Source of the DNA: Ascidiaceihabitans sp034111945
GTDB taxonomy: Bacteria > Pseudomonadota > Alphaproteobacteria > Rhodobacterales > Rhodobacteraceae
Direction: 5' to 3'
NCBI GenBank assembly: GCA_047626725.1
Contig: JBLHSG010000022.1
Location: forward strand, 5,034 to 69,033
DNA: 64,000 nucleotides
In this document: positions 1 to 8,990 of the stretch, one piece after another
How positions within the stretch are numbered: position 1 is the stretch's first letter
How the letters are laid out: each line of letters starts with the position of its first letter
The notes under the pieces: model-generated
Databases searched by the model: none
What the model saw: only the letters and a program-made list of their open reading frames with translations
Told to the model about the DNA's origin: nothing
Translations under genes and position numbers: made by a program

Positions 1-882
1 GCACTGATTTGGCTGATGTTGGCATTGCCCGCGTCAGCCGATATTCCAGTCCCTCAGAACATTGAAGAAACGCTTGAGTTGATGCGCGATGCCTATCAGG
101 CCGATCCGCGTGTCAGCGATGTCACTGTAAACATCGAAGAACGGTATCTAAGTTTTCATGTCGATGGGTCACAAACGCTCATCAGTTTTCCCGACAACCT
201 GCATCTTTTATTGACCCAAGCCGGAACCGAAGCAGAGCGCGCCGAAATTTTGCACAAGGCAGCACAAGCCATGATCGAAAGCGGCGTGGCTGTCATCAAT
301 GACGGGCCTGTTAACGTCGCCCGCGTCATTCCAGTTATTCGTCACCAAAACTACGGCACCGGACTTCCGGGCGAGGACGGCGGCCAAAATACACACCAAA
401 GTCTGAGTAACAGACCGGAAAAAACCCAAACGTCCTTGATCAGTTTTCCGTTCATTGGTGACATGCGAATTTTCTTGGTCGAAGACGCGCCGCAATTTGT
501 AAAATTCCTGACCCTAGCCGATCTACAGCCCCTCGATATGACAGCCAGCGCCTTGATGTTAGAGGCCACCAAAAACACCCGCGACAACGTCAAAACTGTG
601 CAAATCGACACTGAAAACGGGCTAAACATCCTGGTCTTTGACGGGCACTACGAAACCAGTTTTCTGACTGTACCAACGCTTTGGGACACCATCGACGCGC
701 AACTGGGAACCATCGTGGCCGTTGTCATTGCGCGCGACCTCGTGGTGTTTGTTGACGGCGATGACGCAACCGCGATGGCAGATCTGCGCGATTTGATTAA
801 GCCGAACGTCAACCAATTCACCTATCCGGTTTCTACAACTTTGATCACATGGAACGACGGGCGCTGGTCGCTATACGATTAA
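1..882 (+). CDS. DUF1444 (YtpQ-like) family protein, 5' end outside window
   Basis: The reading frame is open to the first base of the window. A hydrophobic stretch (ALIWLMLALPASA) precedes DIPVPQN, which looks like the tail of a signal peptide, so the true start is probably upstream; the first ATG inside the window is at 16. The body resembles the DUF1444/YtpQ family: an R-V-I-P-V-I-R segment near residue 105, a central block with DMRIFLVEDAP, and a C-terminal strand pair ending in TWNDGRWSLYD. The family has no established function. A secretion signal is unusual compared with the cytoplasmic Bacillus member, as far as I recall. It converges on the oxidase gene and overlaps it by 4 bases. 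Confidence 0.7.
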   Translation, partial: ALIWLMLALPASADIPVPQNIEETLELMRDAYQADPRVSDVTVNIEERYLSFHVDGSQTLISFPDNLHLLLTQAGTEAERAEILHKAAQAMIESGVAVINDGPVNVARVIPVIRHQNYGTGLPGEDGGQNTHQSLSNRPEKTQTSLISFPFIGDMRIFLVEDAPQFVKFLTLADLQPLDMTASALMLEATKNTRDNVKTVQIDTENGLNILVFDGHYETSFLTVPTLWDTIDAQLGTIVAVVIARDLVVFVDGDDATAMADLRDLIKPNVNQFTYPVSTTLITWNDGRWSLYD

Positions 883-2291
883 GCCCGCAGGACTGCGCCG
901 GGGTTCATAATACCAACCGGATCAAGGGCCGTTTTGATCGTGCGCATCGCCGCCAGTTTCGACGGATCGCTGTAGCGTTCCAGATCATCGACCTTTAGGC
1001 GACCAACCCCATGTTCGGCACTGACGGACCCATCAAGGGTATTCACCAGATCGTGGATCACCCGCTTGATTTCGTCACGTTGATGCTGGTGATCCGCGCG
1101 ATTACGCCCGTTTGCTGCAAAAACATTGTAGTGCAAATTGCCGTCGCCCACGTGCCCAAAGCAATTGATCCGGAAATCACCAAGTGCGGCGACCTTGGCG
1201 TTGGCCTGTTCGATAAAGGACGCAAGCGCGCCCAACGGCACCGAAATATCATGCGAGGACACCGACCCGATCAAACGGTTGGCTTCGGGAATATGTTCGC
1301 GCACCGACCAGAATTCTTGCGATTGAGAGTGCGATTGCGCGATCAAACCATCACTGACCAACCCGCGATCGACAGCCGTTTCAAACAGCGTCATCAAACA
1401 CTCGGCAGGGTCCATGACTTGGGCCACGCCAACCTCGATCAACACCGACCACTCCGGTGCGTTCGCGAATGGTTGGCGCACTGCTGGTAAAACTTCGCTC
1501 AAGAAATCATAGCCTTGGCGGTGGATCAGTTCAAACGCGCTGACCATGTCACCCAATTGATCGCGCGCCAATGACAGCAACGAAAGGGCGGCGGCAGGGT
1601 CCGACACGACCAACATCGCGGTGCCCGTATGCGCAGGGCGCGGCGACAATTTCAGCGATGCGGCCGTGATCACGCCAAGCGTCCCCTCGGACCCGATCAA
1701 CAGGTGGCGCAGGTCATATCCGGTGTTGTCTTTGCGCAATCGACTTAGCCCGCTGAGGACATCACCGTTGGGCATGACGGCCTCGAGGCCCAGGCACAAA
1801 TCGCGCGAATTGCCGTAGCGCAGCACGCCCGTCCCGCCTGCATTTGTCGCAAGGTTACCGCCAATACGCGCGGACCCTTCGGCGGCCAAAGACAGCGGGA
1901 ACAGCCGGTTCACATCTGCCGCAGCAGCCTGAACATCAGCCAAAATTGCACCCGCTTCGGCGATCAAGACGTTTTCATCCGGATAGACGGCGCGGATCGC
2001 GGTCATCTTTTCGAGGCTTAGGATCAACGGCGTCGGGCCACCTGCAGAAACCTGCCCACCAACCAAACCAGTGCCGCCGCCATACGGGATAATCCCGACG
2101 CGTGCTGCGTTGCACATTTGGACAATCGCACTCACCTCAAGAGTGCTACGCGGCAACGCCACAAGCCCATCTTGACCGGCGTATCGCCCACGCGGTTCTT
2201 CGAGGTATCGCGCCGACGCCGCCTGAAATCTGTCCGCAGGCAACGCCGCGCGAAGAGTGTTTTCCAATTCAGTCGACAGTGAATTCAGCAT
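879..2291 (-). CDS. FAD-linked D-2-hydroxyacid dehydrogenase (GlcD / D-lactate or D-2-hydroxyglutarate type)
   Basis: This 470-residue protein has the layout of the FAD-binding PCMH / FAD-oxidase C family. The FAD-binding loop YGGGTGLVGG lies at residues 70-79. The C-terminal half has FGHVGDGNLHYN near residue 378, with metal and substrate ligands, and SAEHGVGRLK near 425. Members oxidise D-lactate, glycolate or D-2-hydroxyglutarate and pass electrons to a quinone or ETF; sequence alone does not tell which. The start codon directly follows the stop of the acetyltransferase gene, so it is probably the last gene of the thrC run. It overlaps the convergent DUF1444 gene by 4 bases. Confidence 0.88.
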   Translation of the reverse strand: MLNSLSTELENTLRAALPADRFQAASARYLEEPRGRYAGQDGLVALPRSTLEVSAIVQMCNAARVGIIPYGGGTGLVGGQVSAGGPTPLILSLEKMTAIRAVYPDENVLIAEAGAILADVQAAAADVNRLFPLSLAAEGSARIGGNLATNAGGTGVLRYGNSRDLCLGLEAVMPNGDVLSGLSRLRKDNTGYDLRHLLIGSEGTLGVITAASLKLSPRPAHTGTAMLVVSDPAAALSLLSLARDQLGDMVSAFELIHRQGYDFLSEVLPAVRQPFANAPEWSVLIEVGVAQVMDPAECLMTLFETAVDRGLVSDGLIAQSHSQSQEFWSVREHIPEANRLIGSVSSHDISVPLGALASFIEQANAKVAALGDFRINCFGHVGDGNLHYNVFAANGRNRADHQHQRDEIKRVIHDLVNTLDGSVSAEHGVGRLKVDDLERYSDPSKLAAMRTIKTALDPVGIMNPGAVLRA

Positions 2292-2876
2292 CTATCCTAC
2301 CTCGGTTTTGCCGCGCCTATCACTGCGCAAAGCAGCGTATAAAACATGACTGCGCCAGCGCCCGTCAATTTGTAAATACGATTGCGCGACACCTTCATAC
2401 TTGAACGTACATCGTTCCAAAACACCGCGCGATGCGGCATTTTCGGGAAGGCATGCAGCCTCTAACCGGCTTAAATCCAGCTGCACAAACGCATGATGCA
2501 CAACAGCCAAAATTGCCTCGCGCATATACCCTTGGCGCGTGAACGGCTCGCCCGTCCAATACCCCAACGTGCCCGATTGCGACGGACCACGGCGGATGTT
2601 GTCCAGCGTGATGGCCCCCAACAACATGTCGTCGCTGCGGCGCACCAAAAACAGCGGCATCGCGGTACCGGCATTGATCGACCTTTGCGCCCAGTAGACA
2701 CGGTTGGTGAACGCCTTGCGTGACAGGTGGTCTTTGGCCCAGCTTGGCTCCCAACCTGTTAGAAACGATTTGCTTTGTGTGCGCAGCGCGACCCATGGGC
2801 GAAAGTCAGAATGGATCGGTGGGCGCAATGTCATACGCTCCGTTTCGATCCTGACTTTGCGTTTTGACAATAACAT
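2292..2876 (-). CDS. GNAT acetyltransferase, RimJ/RimL-like
   Basis: This 194-residue protein carries the GNAT fold seen in RimJ/RimL-type N-terminal acetyltransferases: an ERMTLRPP opening strand, LLGAITLDNIRRG, GYWTGEPFTRQGYMREA (acetyl-CoA pyrophosphate-binding region) and a late SRLEAACLPENAASRGVLER segment. Family members acetylate the N terminus of ribosomal proteins or small molecules; the target here is unknown. The ATG overlaps the TGA of the M16 peptidase gene by one base (TGATG), which suggests translational coupling. Confidence 0.85.
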   Translation of the reverse strand: MLLSKRKVRIETERMTLRPPIHSDFRPWVALRTQSKSFLTGWEPSWAKDHLSRKAFTNRVYWAQRSINAGTAMPLFLVRRSDDMLLGAITLDNIRRGPSQSGTLGYWTGEPFTRQGYMREAILAVVHHAFVQLDLSRLEAACLPENAASRGVLERCTFKYEGVAQSYLQIDGRWRSHVLYAALRSDRRGKTEVG

Positions 2877-4165
2877 CAGGCGGCGCGCCGTGCCTGCAAT
2901 TGGGCCAGCGTTGGTGCATTTTCAATCGGACCATACAGCGCCAATGCAGCCGGTGCTTGACCTGCCATTTTTTCTGCAAAATCACGCACGTCACCGGTGG
3001 TCACAGCATCAATCAGCGACACGGTTTCATCCAGCGACGGAATGCGATCCCAAATCTGGATCAAGCGCGCCAAACGTTCGGCACGGTTCGACGAACTCTC
3101 GAGGCCCATCAGTAATCCGGCCTTCATTTGTGCACGTGCCCGCGCGACTTCGGCAGGCGTCATGTCGGTCGCCGCGCGTTTCATTTCATCAATCGTGATT
3201 TCAGCCAGATCACCTAACTGTTCAGCACTGGTGCCAGCATAAATCGTGGTCATGCCGGTGTCGCCATGTGCGCCTGCTTGGGCAAAAATTGTGTAACACA
3301 GGCCGCGTTTTTCACGCACCTCCTGGAACAATCGCGAGGACATTCCGCCCCCCAAAGCGCTTGCGTAAATTTGCGCAATATAGATGTCATCATCGCGGTA
3401 GCCCGGGCTTTCGAAACCCAGCGCAAAATGAGCCTGTTCCAGCGTTTTGGTCTGACGGAATTCACCACCTGCAAAGCGCGCAGGGATCAATTCAAAGGCA
3501 GGCGTTGGCTGCATGTGGCCAAACAGTTTTTCGGCAAGCTGCACCAGCGCGTCGTGATCGATTGCACCAGCGGCTGACAGGATCATTTGTTCGGGGCCGT
3601 AATGTTGGCCGACAAACTTTGACAAATCACCGCGCGTAAATGACGACACCCGTTCGGTCGGGCCCAAAATCGTGCGCCCCATGGATTGATCCGGATAGGC
3701 CTGTTCCTGAAGCCAGTCGAAAATCACATCATCCGGCGTATCCAACGCTTGGCCGATTTCTTGCAAAATCACACCGCGTTCGACTTCGATTTCGGCCTCG
3801 TCAAAGACGGGATTAAGCAAAATATCAGCCAGCACATCAAGCGCCAGCGGCACGTCATTTTCCAAAACGCGCGCGTAATATGCCGTCACTTCGCGACTGG
3901 TATACGCGTTAATGTAGCCGCCCACGTCTTCGATGGATTCCGCGATTTGCAAGGCACTACGACGCTCAGTCCCTTTGAATGCCATGTGTTCCAGAAAATG
4001 CGCGATGCCATTTTGGTCGGACGTTTCATGGCGCGCGCCGGCCCCAACCCAGATCCCGATCGTGGCAGACGCCAACCCCGGCATGTGTTCAGTCACGATG
4101 CGAAACCCATTGGACAGGCGGTGCTGCTGCAACGTCGCTGAGGAATTATTTGCGCTTTTGGTCAC
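2876..4165 (-). CDS. M16 family zinc peptidase (processing-peptidase-like)
   Basis: This 429-residue protein has the inverted zinc motif HFLEH at residues 56-60, with the third ligand probably Glu136 in the VILQE segment, 76 residues later. This matches active M16 peptidases related to the beta subunit of the mitochondrial processing peptidase. The C-terminal half (GGGMSSRLFQEVREKRGL) is the second M16 domain. The substrate is unknown. The start is GTG, overlapping the thrC stop by 4 bases (GTGA). In related bacteria this gene usually follows thrC, so the linkage is probably ancestral. Confidence 0.92.
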   Translation of the reverse strand: MTKSANNSSATLQQHRLSNGFRIVTEHMPGLASATIGIWVGAGARHETSDQNGIAHFLEHMAFKGTERRSALQIAESIEDVGGYINAYTSREVTAYYARVLENDVPLALDVLADILLNPVFDEAEIEVERGVILQEIGQALDTPDDVIFDWLQEQAYPDQSMGRTILGPTERVSSFTRGDLSKFVGQHYGPEQMILSAAGAIDHDALVQLAEKLFGHMQPTPAFELIPARFAGGEFRQTKTLEQAHFALGFESPGYRDDDIYIAQIYASALGGGMSSRLFQEVREKRGLCYTIFAQAGAHGDTGMTTIYAGTSAEQLGDLAEITIDEMKRAATDMTPAEVARARAQMKAGLLMGLESSSNRAERLARLIQIWDRIPSLDETVSLIDAVTTGDVRDFAEKMAGQAPAALALYGPIENAPTLAQLQARRAA

Positions 4166-5550
4166 GGGCGAATGTGTCCTTTGATATGGGCTTTCAACAC
4201 GTCGAGGTCGTTTGCGATGCGCGTGACCCGTTCGTCACGGTCGTACAGATCGCTCATGCGTGCGGGCAATGGCGGTCGGATACCGCTGGCCGCCTCAACT
4301 GCGTCGGGGAACTTGGCGGGGTGTGCGGTGGCGAGCGTAATCATCGGCGTGGCGGACGCGTCCTGATCCATCGCAACTTTGACCCCGATTGCTGAATGCG
4401 GGCACAACAATTCGCCAGTGTTCGCCAACGTCGATGTGATGGTGGCCGAGGTTTCAGGTTCTGACGCGCGCCCGGAATCGTAGTGATCCTGAAGCACCTG
4501 CATCGCCCCTTGGCTGACATCAAAACCGCCGGTTTTCAGCTCGTCCATCAATTGGGCCACGGCACGCCCATCACGCCCATAAGCATCAAACAGCGCGCGT
4601 TCAAAATTGGAACTGACCTGAATATCCATCGACGGGCTGATCGATGGCACGGTGGTACCTTTGTGATAGCCCTGCCCGTTCAGGCAGCGATGCAGAATAT
4701 CGTTTTGGTTGGTCGCTACGATCAAACGGTCAATCGGCAGACCCATTTGTTTGGCGATATACCCTGCAAAAACGTCGCCAAAATTGCCGGTTGGAACGGT
4801 AAAGCTGACCTTGCGGTGCGGCGCACCCACAGACACGGCGGAACTGAAATAGTATACGACCTGCGCCAAAACCCGCGCCCAGTTGATCGAATTGACGCCC
4901 GCCAAACGAACCCCATCGCGGAATTCAAAGTCGTTGAACATGTCCTTTAGGCGGGCTTGGCAATCGTCGAAATCGCCGTCCATTGCCAGCGCGTGCACGT
5001 TGGATTCTGTTGGTGTTGTCATCTGGCGGCGCTGTACTTCGGAAATGCGGCCATGCGGATACAGGATGAACACGTCGACATTATCTAGGCCGCGGAACGC
5101 CTCGATGGCGGCGGACCCAGTGTCACCGGATGTTGCGCCGACAATCGTGACCCGTTCGCCCCGGCGACCCAATGCGGTTTGAAACAACTGGCCAATCAAC
5201 TGCATCGCGAAATCTTTGAATGCCAATGTCGGGCCATGGAACAATTCCAGCAGGAAATGCCCTTGATCCAATTGCACCAATGGTGCGCGGGCGGAATGGC
5301 CGAACCCTGCATAGGCGCGCGCGATTATTGCTTTGAAATCCGCGTCTGAAAACACGTCACCCACAAACGGGCGCATGACGGTAAACGCGATATCCTCGTA
5401 AGATTGACCAGCCATGTCGGCGATCTGGGTTTGCGTCAATGTCGGGATGGTTTCGGGAACATACAGACCGCCATCGCGGGCAAGGCCGGTCAGCATTGCG
5501 TCTTCGAATGTCAGTGCGGGGGCGGTGCCACGGGTGGAGATGTATTTCAC
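4162..5550 (-). CDS. thrC: threonine synthase
   Basis: This 462-residue PLP enzyme converts O-phospho-L-homoserine to L-threonine. It has the N-terminal MKYISTRGTAPALTFEDA typical of the long ThrC subtype, the PLP lysine at about residue 112 in GPTLAFKDFAMQ, and the phosphate loop VGATSGDTGSAAIEAF. The gene starts one base after the surf1 stop and overlaps the M16 gene. An amino-acid biosynthetic gene thus sits at the end of an oxidase assembly cluster. Confidence 0.96.
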   Translation of the reverse strand: MKYISTRGTAPALTFEDAMLTGLARDGGLYVPETIPTLTQTQIADMAGQSYEDIAFTVMRPFVGDVFSDADFKAIIARAYAGFGHSARAPLVQLDQGHFLLELFHGPTLAFKDFAMQLIGQLFQTALGRRGERVTIVGATSGDTGSAAIEAFRGLDNVDVFILYPHGRISEVQRRQMTTPTESNVHALAMDGDFDDCQARLKDMFNDFEFRDGVRLAGVNSINWARVLAQVVYYFSSAVSVGAPHRKVSFTVPTGNFGDVFAGYIAKQMGLPIDRLIVATNQNDILHRCLNGQGYHKGTTVPSISPSMDIQVSSNFERALFDAYGRDGRAVAQLMDELKTGGFDVSQGAMQVLQDHYDSGRASEPETSATITSTLANTGELLCPHSAIGVKVAMDQDASATPMITLATAHPAKFPDAVEAASGIRPPLPARMSDLYDRDERVTRIANDLDVLKAHIKGHIRP

Positions 5551-5551
5551 G

Positions 5552-6238
5552 TCAGATATCTCTGCTTTGTTTGGCTGACCGATTGGTCGGTCGTAAGAAA
5601 AAGAGGCTCATCAATAGCCAAATCGCGGCCAGTGAAAACCATGTGATGGCGTATTGTAAGTGATCGTTTGGAATGCCCACCGTGTCTACGGGAAACGGCG
5701 TCACGGGCTGGTCGGGAAACGATTTTGTGCGGGCAACCAGCATGATCGGGGCGGTGTTCAGGGTCTGCGACATCAAATCGACATCACGCGCGAACCAGAT
5801 GTTTTTGGCGATGTCAGGTGCAGGCGTATAGCTGTCAGTTTCCTGCGGCCAGTGCAGGTTGCCGGTGATGCTAACGGTCCCTTCGGGCGCATTTGGAATG
5901 GGGCTAGAAGTGCGGATGAAACCGCGATCCAACAACACCGTCCGGTTAGCCATCTGAAACGTGCTGATAATCCGGTATCCTGCGCCGACGTCTTTTTTAG
6001 ACACCAGAACCCGCAGATAGTTTTCGCCGATCACACCGTCAGCGGTGACTGCCAGATAGGTGTGTTCGGCTGGGTTGGCGTTTGGTGGTAAATCAACGGG
6101 AGCCTGTTCGATTTCGATGGCGATCTCGTCCAGAATGCTTTGCTTCCACGCCAGACGCTGCATTTGCCAAACGCCAAGGCTGATTAGAATAGCAGCCCCG
6201 CCAAGACCGATGCCCAAAAAGAAAACCAAACGTTTCAT
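5552..6238 (-). CDS. SURF1-family cytochrome oxidase biogenesis protein
   Basis: This 228-residue protein has one transmembrane helix at each end (about residues 4-22 and 195-215) and a periplasmic domain between them, the SURF1 topology. Conserved family features include LGVWQMQRLAWKQ after the first helix and VLLDRGFI in the loop. SURF1 proteins help insert heme a into subunit I of aa3-type oxidase. The gene lies 3' of ctaE, separated from it by a hairpin terminator at 6259-6291, and is followed after one base by thrC. Confidence 0.92.
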   Translation of the reverse strand: MKRLVFFLGIGLGGAAILISLGVWQMQRLAWKQSILDEIAIEIEQAPVDLPPNANPAEHTYLAVTADGVIGENYLRVLVSKKDVGAGYRIISTFQMANRTVLLDRGFIRTSSPIPNAPEGTVSITGNLHWPQETDSYTPAPDIAKNIWFARDVDLMSQTLNTAPIMLVARTKSFPDQPVTPFPVDTVGIPNDHLQYAITWFSLAAIWLLMSLFFLRPTNRSAKQSRDI

Positions 6239-6258
6239 CGTGCCCTATCGTTGCAAAA

Positions 6259-6291
6259 GACAAAGGCGCACGATGATACGTGCGCCTTGTC
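6259..6291 (-). terminator. rho-independent terminator or attenuator after ctaE
   Basis: Read on the minus strand, an AAGGCGCACG arm pairs with CGTGCGCCTT around a 6-base loop, and TTTGTCTTTT follows at once. This is a good intrinsic terminator shape. It lies between ctaE (stop at 6350) and surf1 (start at 6238), so it probably reduces read-through into surf1 and thrC rather than isolating them. Confidence 0.75.
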
Positions 6292-6349
6292 AGGTTTTAG
6301 GGATTTTACGCCGATGTGCAACCAATGTGCATACCTAAGCATCGTGTTC

Positions 6350-7192
6350 TTAGATGCCCCAGATGTAGACGGCAAAGAACAAGAACAACCAAACCACGTC
6401 CACAAAGTGCCAGTACCATGCGGCCGCTTCAAAACCGATGTGGCGCTCTGGTGTGAAGTGACCCTTCATGGCGCGCACAAGGCAGACACCCAAAAAGATT
6501 GTCCCGATGATCACGTGGAACCCGTGGAAACCCGTGGCCATAAAGAAGTTGGAATAGAATTCATCGACGCCAAATTCCCAGCCTTCGTGCAGCAGGTGCA
6601 CATATTCGTAGGCTTGCAATGCGGTGAACGCGATGCCCAGAACGATGGACAATGCGAGGCCCGTAATCAGGTCTTTGCGGTTGTTTTCGTGGACCAAGGC
6701 ATGGTGTGCCCATGTAACGGCACATCCCGACAGCAACAAAACCAACGTGTTCATCAACGGCAAGTGCATCGCATCTACCGGATAGATGTCCGGCGCGACA
6801 TATTCGGTGCCAAAGTAGTCTTCCATCGGGTAAATCGCGTGTTTGAAGAACGACCAGAACCATGCGGAAAAGAACATCACTTCGGATGTGATAAACAGGA
6901 TAACGCCGTAACGCAGGCCAATTTGCACAACCGTCGTGTGATCGCCGACTTCGGATTCGGCCACACATTCAGACCACCAGCCAAACATCACATAGAGTGT
7001 TGCGACCAGGCCGATCAGGAACATCCAAGGACCGGTCAGCGTGATTGATTCGAAGAACATCGTGACGCCGCCGTCATCTGCGCGCATCCATACAACGCCG
7101 CCAAACAGCATGATGAAACCCGCCAGCGCGCCGTATAATGGCCACGTGGATGGGGTGAGAATGTGGTAATCGTGGTCTTTTGCGTGGGCCAT
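6350..7192 (-). CDS. ctaE: cytochrome c oxidase subunit III
   Basis: This 280-residue integral membrane protein has the seven helices expected of aa3-oxidase subunit III. Typical segments are HDYHILTPSTWPL at the N terminus, SEVMFFSAWFWSFF, ATGFHGFHVIIG and the end AWYWHFVDVVWLFLF. Subunit III stabilises the proton-pumping core and the oxygen entry path in the cytoplasmic membrane. It lies 11 bases downstream of ctaG and is followed by a terminator. Subunit I (ctaD) is not in the window. Confidence 0.97.
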   Translation of the reverse strand: MAHAKDHDYHILTPSTWPLYGALAGFIMLFGGVVWMRADDGGVTMFFESITLTGPWMFLIGLVATLYVMFGWWSECVAESEVGDHTTVVQIGLRYGVILFITSEVMFFSAWFWSFFKHAIYPMEDYFGTEYVAPDIYPVDAMHLPLMNTLVLLLSGCAVTWAHHALVHENNRKDLITGLALSIVLGIAFTALQAYEYVHLLHEGWEFGVDEFYSNFFMATGFHGFHVIIGTIFLGVCLVRAMKGHFTPERHIGFEAAAWYWHFVDVVWLFLFFAVYIWGI

Positions 7193-7203
7193 TGAAGCGT
7201 CCC

Positions 7204-7794
7204 TCAGTTCAGGTTGGTGTCACTGTCTGTCGCGAGGGCTGCGTAGCCTTCGGGCAGATCGATTTGGTAAAATGTATAGCTAAGCGTGATCGTGTGCACG
7301 TATTTTCCATCGCGGTCTGCAACGATTTCGGGATCGACATAAAAGGTCACTGGCATCATCACCCGTTCACCGGGCGCAAGTACCTGTTCTTCAAAGCAAA
7401 AACAGTCGATTTTGTTAAAGAATGCGCCCGCTTGATACGGTGCAACATTGTAGCTGGCAGAACCCGCAATCGGTTTGTTGGTCGGGTTATACGCCTCGTA
7501 AAACGCCAAACCGGTTTCACCAATCCGCAATTCCATCTGGCGGACTTCGGGTTTGAATTCCCACGGCATGTCCGTGTGCAGCGACGCATCAAACCTCACG
7601 GTCACGGTTTGATCCAAAATATCTTCGGACCCAACTGTGGCCACCTGCGTGACCCCGCCAAACCCTGTGACCCGGCAGAACCAGTCGTAAAACGGTACAG
7701 ACGCCCAGGCCAGCCCACCCATCACAACGACCAAACCAGCGGTTTGTGCGACGGTGCGCCCCTTAGGGCTTAGGCGGGACAAAGGGTTTTTCAC
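7204..7794 (-). CDS. ctaG: cytochrome c oxidase assembly protein CtaG (Cox11)
   Basis: This 196-residue protein has one N-terminal membrane helix and a periplasmic domain with the copper-binding CFCFEEQ motif, the hallmark of Cox11/CtaG, which delivers Cu(B) to subunit I. The segment FYDWFCRVTGFGG after the helix is also characteristic. The start is GTG and overlaps the stop of the small upstream gene by 4 bases (GTGA), so translation is probably coupled. Confidence 0.95.
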   Translation of the reverse strand: MKNPLSRLSPKGRTVAQTAGLVVVMGGLAWASVPFYDWFCRVTGFGGVTQVATVGSEDILDQTVTVRFDASLHTDMPWEFKPEVRQMELRIGETGLAFYEAYNPTNKPIAGSASYNVAPYQAGAFFNKIDCFCFEEQVLAPGERVMMPVTFYVDPEIVADRDGKYVHTITLSYTFYQIDLPEGYAALATDSDTNLN

Positions 7795-7952
7795 TGTGAT
7801 ACCTCGATATTCGGCAGCTCAAATGCGCCCGAGGTGATCTTCACATATGTCAGCGCCATAATCAGGATGACAAAACCGCCCAACATCAGGCCGACGCCGA
7901 TGTTGCGGCCTTTGCGACGTGTGTGCAGTTCGTGTTCTTTTTTCATCGTCAT
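7791..7952 (-). CDS. small single-helix membrane protein of the oxidase operon
   Basis: This 53-residue protein has a basic, charged N terminus (KKEHELHTRRKGRN) followed by one hydrophobic helix (about residues 18-38). I chose the ATG at 7952 because it overlaps the ctaB stop as ATGA; the open frame extends further upstream only inside ctaB. Small proteins at this position, between ctaB and ctaG, are usual in related bacteria and are thought to be oxidase assembly factors. The function is inferred from position only. Confidence 0.8.
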   Translation of the reverse strand: MTMKKEHELHTRRKGRNIGVGLMLGGFVILIMALTYVKITSGAFELPNIEVSQ

Positions 7953-8902
7953 GACCAGCCACCCAATCCATAGGGGCGCAGGACTGCTTCGATCAGCAGC
8001 GCGCCAAAGTGCAGAAACAAATACCACAGCGACAGTTTGAAGAATTTGCGTTCAACCAAATAGTCGTCGGCGTCTGCAATAACTTCGTCACGGTTCCAGA
8101 TCGCATAGGCGCCTTTAAGGAACAGCACGTTCAAGATAACCGCCGCTGCCAGATAAACCGGCCCGCCAATCGATGTGAACGCCGTGCCAATCGCGAGGAC
8201 AAACAGCAAAACTGTGTAGATCAGAATATGGCGGCGCGTGCTGGGACGACCATGTGTGACCGTCAGCATTGGCACCTGTGCGTCGTCGTAATCATTGCGC
8301 ATAAACAGGGCCAGCGCCCAGAAATGCGGCGGTGTCCACATAAAGATCAGCGCAAACATCAGCCATGGTTCAATCGCCATAGACCCTGTCGCCACAACCC
8401 AACCAATGACCGGTGGAAACGCCCCTGCCGCACCACCAATAACGATGTTTTGCGGGGTAGAGCGTTTCAGCCACATGGAATAAACCACGACATAAAAGAA
8501 GATGGTAAAGGCCAGCATCGCGCCAGCCAGCAGATTGCCCGCCAAACACAGCATCATCACTGACAGGCCAGACAGCGCCACGCCTAGGTTCAGCGCCTCG
8601 CTTGGCATGACTTTACCCGCAGGAATTGGACGTTTGGCTGTGCGTTTCATCACAGAATCGATGTCCGCATCCCACCACATGTTCAGCGCGCCAGAGGCAC
8701 CAGCCCCAATTGCGATAAACAAGATCGACGCGAATCCGACAATCGGGTGCACTGAAACAGGGGCCGCGATCAGGCCAACCACAGCCGTGAATACAACCAA
8801 TTGCATCACGCGCGGTTTCATCAACTCGTAGTAATCCCGTAGGGACGCCTCCGGTTCTTCGGTCTGTGCGGTATAGCTGACGTCTGTCATGCGATCACTC
8901 AT
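7949..8902 (-). CDS. ctaB: protoheme IX farnesyltransferase
   Basis: This 317-residue multi-spanning prenyltransferase makes heme O from protoheme IX and farnesyl diphosphate, the first step to heme A. The allylic-diphosphate site is visible as NMWWDADIDSVMKRTAKRP, and a second polar loop has MRNDYDDAQVPML. About nine hydrophobic helices follow the UbiA pattern. It is separated from ctaC by 88 bases containing a terminator, and overlaps the next small gene by 4 bases. Confidence 0.96.
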   Translation of the reverse strand: MSDRMTDVSYTAQTEEPEASLRDYYELMKPRVMQLVVFTAVVGLIAAPVSVHPIVGFASILFIAIGAGASGALNMWWDADIDSVMKRTAKRPIPAGKVMPSEALNLGVALSGLSVMMLCLAGNLLAGAMLAFTIFFYVVVYSMWLKRSTPQNIVIGGAAGAFPPVIGWVVATGSMAIEPWLMFALIFMWTPPHFWALALFMRNDYDDAQVPMLTVTHGRPSTRRHILIYTVLLFVLAIGTAFTSIGGPVYLAAAVILNVLFLKGAYAIWNRDEVIADADDYLVERKFFKLSLWYLFLHFGALLIEAVLRPYGLGGWS

Positions 8903-8934
8903 GTGTTGCGGGCTTTACGGGCTTGCGAACGTGT

Positions 8935-8971
8935 AAAAGGGCAAGGGCAAAGCGCGTTTCCCTCGCCCTTG
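8935..8971 (-). terminator. hairpin terminator between ctaC and ctaB
   Basis: On the minus strand, the arms AAGGGCGAGGG and CCCTTGCCCTT pair with one mismatch around a 12-base loop, followed by TTTTAC. It lies 20 bases after the ctaC stop and 30 bases before ctaB. It is likely to partly terminate transcription after ctaC, so that the structural subunit is made in excess of the assembly factors. Confidence 0.65.
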
Positions 8972-8990
8972 TAAGAGCAGGTTTGGCAGT

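Noticed and set aside
6251..7048. A 265-codon open frame opposite ctaE
   Set aside because: It is antisense to the clear subunit III gene, with no family signature and His/Gln/Asp-rich shadow composition.
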